Part shown: piece after piece, positions 61,186-64,000 of the stretch
How positions within the stretch are numbered: the first letter of the stretch is position 1
Layout: every line of letters starts with the position of its first letter
Source of the DNA: Verrucomicrobiaceae bacterium
GTDB lineage: Bacteria > Verrucomicrobiota > Verrucomicrobiia > Verrucomicrobiales > Verrucomicrobiaceae
DNA length: 64,000 bases
Assembly: GCA_019694165.1 (NCBI GenBank)
Contig: JAIBCL010000002.1
Span: 62,001 to 126,000, forward strand
Direction: 5' to 3'
Position numbers and translations under genes: made by a program
The notes under the pieces: model-generated
Seen by the model: only the letters and a program-made list of their open reading frames with translations
Databases searched by the model: none
What the model was told of the DNA's origin: nothing

Positions 61186-63177
61186 TCATGCGTGCGTCGT
61201 TGTCCGGCTCCAGCGTGAATCACTGGCGACGATGAGTTGAAACTTAGTGCCTTGGCCAGGGGCGGTGGTGATTTTCAGTTCTGCGTGGAGAGAAGTGGCG
61301 CGTTCGCGGAGGTTGCGGAGGCCGTGGCCGGTGGCGGTTTGGGTTTGGTCGAAGCCGGTGCCGTTGTCGCTGATGATGATCTGGATGCGTTCGTCGTCGC
61401 CTTCGATGGTGAAGGTGATCAGCGTGGCTTTGGAGTGCTTGGCGGCATTGTGCAGGGCTTCTTTGCAGAAGAGATACAGCTCACGGCGCGTCTCGATGTC
61501 AGGCTCGATGGTGAGGGGGCGCACGGGCACTTCGACCTTGGTTTCGATGCCACGCAACTGACGCTCGGCGAGGTTGCGGAGCACAGTTAGCCAGTCTTTG
61601 CCACCATCGGTGCGGCGCGGGCTGAGGAGCTGCACCATGTCGCGCATGGAGTCGGCGCTCTCGCGGGCGATGCGCTCGATCTCGGCGAGGTCGGTGCGCA
61701 TGGTGTCGGGCGTGGCGTCGTCCTGAGTGGCGAAAGCGGAGAGCAGGGCGATGGAGCCGAGATTGGAGCCGATCTCGTCGTGCAAATCGCGCGCGAGGCG
61801 CTCGCGGAGCTGCTCGGCATCGCGGCGGCGCGCGCGGCGCTGGCGGATGTAGCTGAATGTGGCAAGCAAGCTGAGCGCGATGACGCCGCTGACGCTGCTG
61901 GTGACGAGCTGCTGCTCGGAGCGGGCGAGCAGGGCGGTGTGCGCGGTTTTGAGCGTGGTGTGTTCGGCTTCGAGATCGCGGCGGCGCTCGAGTTTGTTCA
62001 GCCAGTCGGGCAGCGTAAGCATGGTGCCGGCGGCGGTGTGGCCATTGGTGAGGGCTTCGGGGCTGAAGCGCGCTGCTTCATCGCCGGTGAGCACATCGCT
62101 GGCGGTGATGCGGGCGTCTTTGGCGATGTTGCGATCGCCGGACCAGGCCTGCACCTCGGAGAGCGCGAAGACGAAATCACCGCGACGTTCCCAGAGGCGC
62201 GTGGCGGTGATGCGGATGCAGCGAACGGGCTGGTGGCGGAGATTGAAGCAAACAAGGTTCTGCCCCGGTGATGGCAGCGCGCGGTTTTGATGCTCGCGCA
62301 CGACGACGGCATCGCGGAAGTCGAGTTCGGTGGAGGTCTCGATGCGGTAGCGCACGGGGAAGCCATAAGCGAACCAGGAGGGCACTTCGCTGCGCTGCAT
62401 GGGCACGAGCACGAGTTCGTCGAGCGGTGTGGTTTGCGGCAAGGTGAGAACGATGGATTTCTCCGCATCCGCGCTGGTGGAGACGGCGCTGTGATAGCCG
62501 AGCGGTCCGCTGCCGCCGGGTGCGACAGGCAGGCCGAGCGGCGTGATCATGTCGGTGAGATTGCTGCGCGACCACGACGGCGGATTGTCGCGTGTGCTGG
62601 AGCTGCGCACCTTCGCATCCAGCGCGAGATTGCGCGGGCCGGAGAGGAGCATGAGTTCGGCGAGGGCGAGCACGCGCGGGCCATCGAATTCCCACGGCTG
62701 CGTGGCGGTGAGGCGCACGCTTTTGATCATGCGCGGCGGGAAGCGCACGACGAAGGGATACGCGCCGGGATTGGGAAGGTCGTGATCGGTTTCTAAGAGG
62801 ACGCTGGTGTGATTGTGATCGTCCGTGGCGTCGATGCGGAAGCGCACGGGGAAGCCATAGCCAGGCACGCGAGTCTCGGCTCCTTTCACCAGCGCGGGCA
62901 CGAGCGCGACGGTGTCGGCGAGCGCGGGCGAATCGAGTTCGATCTCGGCCCAGAGATCTTCTTCATCGTCATCGGCGCGACCGGTTTGGAAGCCGGTGCG
63001 GTTGCCGCTGTTGATCATCGCAGGCGCGGGGAGCGTGGCGAGTTCCGTTTCGATCTGCTGCAAGCGCGCGCGCTGCTGCCGGAGTTCACCGCCGGACCAG
63101 AACGCGAGGCGCTCCACCCACGCGGTATCGCTGCTCTGGGCGAGCAGGCTGAGGGCGAGGATGGTGGGGAGTTTCAT
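61186..63177 (-). CDS. Sensor histidine kinase (HisKA_3 type) with discoidin-like extracytoplasmic region
   Basis: 663 aa. A signal-like N-terminus is followed by about 400 extracytoplasmic residues with two related halves (FPVRFRIDATDD ... VRLTATQPWEFDG ... LMLLSGPRNLA and FPVRYRIETSTE ... IRITATRLWERRG ... VQAWSGDRNIA), patterned like F5/8-type discoidin folds. One transmembrane segment at about 424-446 (VSGVIALSLLATFSYI). Phospho-acceptor His466 in RDLHDEIGSNLG; N box EALHNAAKHS (about 574-583); G boxes DNGTGF and GHGLRNLRERA. It should phosphorylate the adjacent NarL-type regulator, perhaps in response to a glycan. Confidence 0.9.
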   Translation of the reverse strand: MKLPTILALSLLAQSSDTAWVERLAFWSGGELRQQRARLQQIETELATLPAPAMINSGNRTGFQTGRADDDEEDLWAEIELDSPALADTVALVPALVKGAETRVPGYGFPVRFRIDATDDHNHTSVLLETDHDLPNPGAYPFVVRFPPRMIKSVRLTATQPWEFDGPRVLALAELMLLSGPRNLALDAKVRSSSTRDNPPSWSRSNLTDMITPLGLPVAPGGSGPLGYHSAVSTSADAEKSIVLTLPQTTPLDELVLVPMQRSEVPSWFAYGFPVRYRIETSTELDFRDAVVVREHQNRALPSPGQNLVCFNLRHQPVRCIRITATRLWERRGDFVFALSEVQAWSGDRNIAKDARITASDVLTGDEAARFSPEALTNGHTAAGTMLTLPDWLNKLERRRDLEAEHTTLKTAHTALLARSEQQLVTSSVSGVIALSLLATFSYIRQRRARRRDAEQLRERLARDLHDEIGSNLGSIALLSAFATQDDATPDTMRTDLAEIERIARESADSMRDMVQLLSPRRTDGGKDWLTVLRNLAERQLRGIETKVEVPVRPLTIEPDIETRRELYLFCKEALHNAAKHSKATLITFTIEGDDERIQIIISDNGTGFDQTQTATGHGLRNLRERATSLHAELKITTAPGQGTKFQLIVASDSRWSRTTTHA

Positions 63178-63202
63178 GGGGTGACGAATGTCGTGAACGA
63201 AC

Positions 63203-63307
63203 GTAAAACGAGCGTCCCGCTCGTAAACTGGTAGAAGGAGTGCCTCGCTCCTTCACCGGCCAGCGAGACGCTCGCGATACGCGATACGAGCGGGACGCAC
63301 GTTTTAC
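63203..63307. repeat. Nested palindrome (23-bp arms with two inner hairpins)
   Basis: Arms at 63203-63225 and 63285-63307 are 23 bases each and match at 22. The 59 bases between them hold two smaller hairpins, aaggag/ctcctt and gcgag/ctcgc, so the whole can fold into a branched structure. It lies between the histidine kinase gene and a small gene on the same strand. It looks like a REP- or MITE-type element; no coding potential. Confidence 0.6.
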
Positions 63308-63340
63308 TCCTCCCCAATCTTCGTGAGGCCGCCGGATCAA

Positions 63341-63556
63341 TCAAAGCGTGTAGCCGCGTGCCGGTCTGCCGAGATCGACCCCTTTGCTGCGGGCATAGTC
63401 GATCATCTCGGCGACGGCGGCCTTGCGCTGCTTTTCCGGGAGGAAATTGATGCGCGCCATCTCCTCGCCGAAGGCGCGGACGTGGAAGTCCCGCATGACT
63501 TTCCGCCACCTGCGTTTTTGCGCGGGCGTCATGGGCTGCTTCGTGGTTTCGTTCAT
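63341..63556 (-). CDS. Small hypothetical protein
   Basis: 71 aa from ATG at 63556, which overlaps the upstream stop by four bases (ATGA); the frame is open to 63592 but that would overlap further. The sequence is basic and helical (MTPAQKRRWRKVMRDFHVRA, LPEKQRKAAVAEMIDYARSK). No recognisable domain, signal peptide or membrane segment. Coupled to the unknown gene 63553-64000, so the two probably act together. Confidence 0.6.
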   Translation of the reverse strand: MNETTKQPMTPAQKRRWRKVMRDFHVRAFGEEMARINFLPEKQRKAAVAEMIDYARSKGVDLGRPARGYTL

Positions 63557-64000
63557 AAGCCGTAGAAGTGTTCGTGGGCGGACGGCAGCCACTCTATCAC
63601 GTCCATGCCCATCGTCATGCCGACATTTTGCCGTGCAGTCTGCACCATTTTGTCGAGACCATGATCACGCAGCGGATGGAATGGCAGATGAGCCAGGGCG
63701 CATTCAACACGAATGGCATGACCAGTCTCCACGCTGAGTTCACGGTTGCCGCCTGAAGCCTTGCGGACGGCGGAAAGATAGGGCCGCAAATGAGCCTGAT
63801 AGATGTGAACACGAATCTCATCCAGCTCGCTCCAAAAGAGGCGTTCGGCGAGCAGCAGACGTTTGATTCGCAACGAATCATCGAAAGGAGCGAGTTTCAG
63901 AATGGGGCGGTTGCTGATCTGTGCGGGTGTTGGGACGGACTCCTTGAGCGAAGCCCGGAGCACATCCACGTCATGGAGATGGAGCCAGCCGTTGAGGTCG
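63553..64000 (-). CDS. Hypothetical protein, 5' part outside window
   Basis: The minus-strand frame is open from the window end (DLNGWLHLHDVDVLRA) to a stop at 63553-63555; about 148 residues are visible. A GTG at 63969 is possible, but the protein-like sequence before it suggests an earlier start. Contents: SLRIKRLLLAERLFWSELDE, IYQAHLRPYLSAVRKASGG, HAIRVECALAHLPFHPLRDH. No family is recognised. Followed by the small 71-aa gene with ATGA coupling. Confidence 0.55.
   Translation of the reverse strand, partial: DLNGWLHLHDVDVLRASLKESVPTPAQISNRPILKLAPFDDSLRIKRLLLAERLFWSELDEIRVHIYQAHLRPYLSAVRKASGGNRELSVETGHAIRVECALAHLPFHPLRDHGLDKMVQTARQNVGMTMGMDVIEWLPSAHEHFYGL

Overview
This window looks like a chromosomal stretch of a GC-rich, polysaccharide-degrading bacterium of the PVC group, most probably a verrucomicrobium (inference). 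The evidence is the density of formylglycine-type sulfatases, BNR sialidases, a DUF1501 protein, YHYH-domain proteins, a ceramidase-like protein, exported enzymes with Tat signals, and a recurring signal peptide core (LTALLLAPLAALHA) on unrelated secreted proteins. There are no rRNA or tRNA genes, no CRISPR array, and no transposase or integrase that I can recognise.

Layout. 1-12152 is a secreted glycan-degradation block: sulfatases, GH33-type and BNR sialidases, an EF-hand protein, a ceramidase-like/LamG protein on the opposite strand, a beta-helix protein, and a sulfatase broken by one in-frame amber codon. 12558-16973 holds a PIN toxin/antitoxin pair, a large AT-richer surface protein and a divergent DeoR-like regulator. 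17032-19305 is cassette copy 1: an XRE-type regulator, a GC-rich spacer with an exact 21-bp periodicity, a 263-aa protein, a stem-loop and an 89-aa protein. 19357-23156 is a sialidase-like protein plus a clan GH-A-like glycosidase. 23273-24709 is an AbiE-type toxin-antitoxin operon with a palindrome in its promoter. 24856-38854 carries a pectate lyase, a LysR-controlled cupin / oxidoreductase / DUF993-like aldolase / enolase-superfamily operon that looks like a sugar-acid pathway, further secreted hydrolases, a second sialidase/DUF1501 pair and an SGNH hydrolase. 38883-40140 is a lipoprotein gene and a decayed sulfatase.

40203-50795 is the most unusual stretch. A YHYH/DUF1566 surface protein stops abruptly after its DWRLP motif. 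About 7 kb follows: a five-gene minus-strand operon (SsuABC-like ABC transporter, a membrane protein, a protein with two H-L-T motifs) and cassette copy 2. Then an open frame without a start codon begins that reads like the missing C-terminal half of such a protein (choice-of-anchor D type). Both cassette copies keep the same gene order, the same three protein lengths (83, 263 and 89 aa) and the same array of nine direct plus three inverted boxes at 21-bp spacing.

50889-60273 has two overlapping sigma-factor genes followed by a tightly packed operon: PQQ-like propeller, YHYH-PEBP fusion, sulfatase, metallophosphoesterase, sulfatase. Several of these carry Gly/Lys-rich basic segments. 60327-63177 is a NarL-type response regulator and its histidine kinase with a large, discoidin-like extracytoplasmic region. 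The window ends in two small unknown genes behind a nested palindrome.

Taken together, the secreted enzymes would strip sulfate, sialic acid and other substituents from complex, anionic glycans. The cytoplasmic operon at 27226-31385 would process sugar acids. The sigma factors and the two-component system are plausible regulators. Functional statements are family-level inferences from sequence reading; no searches were run.
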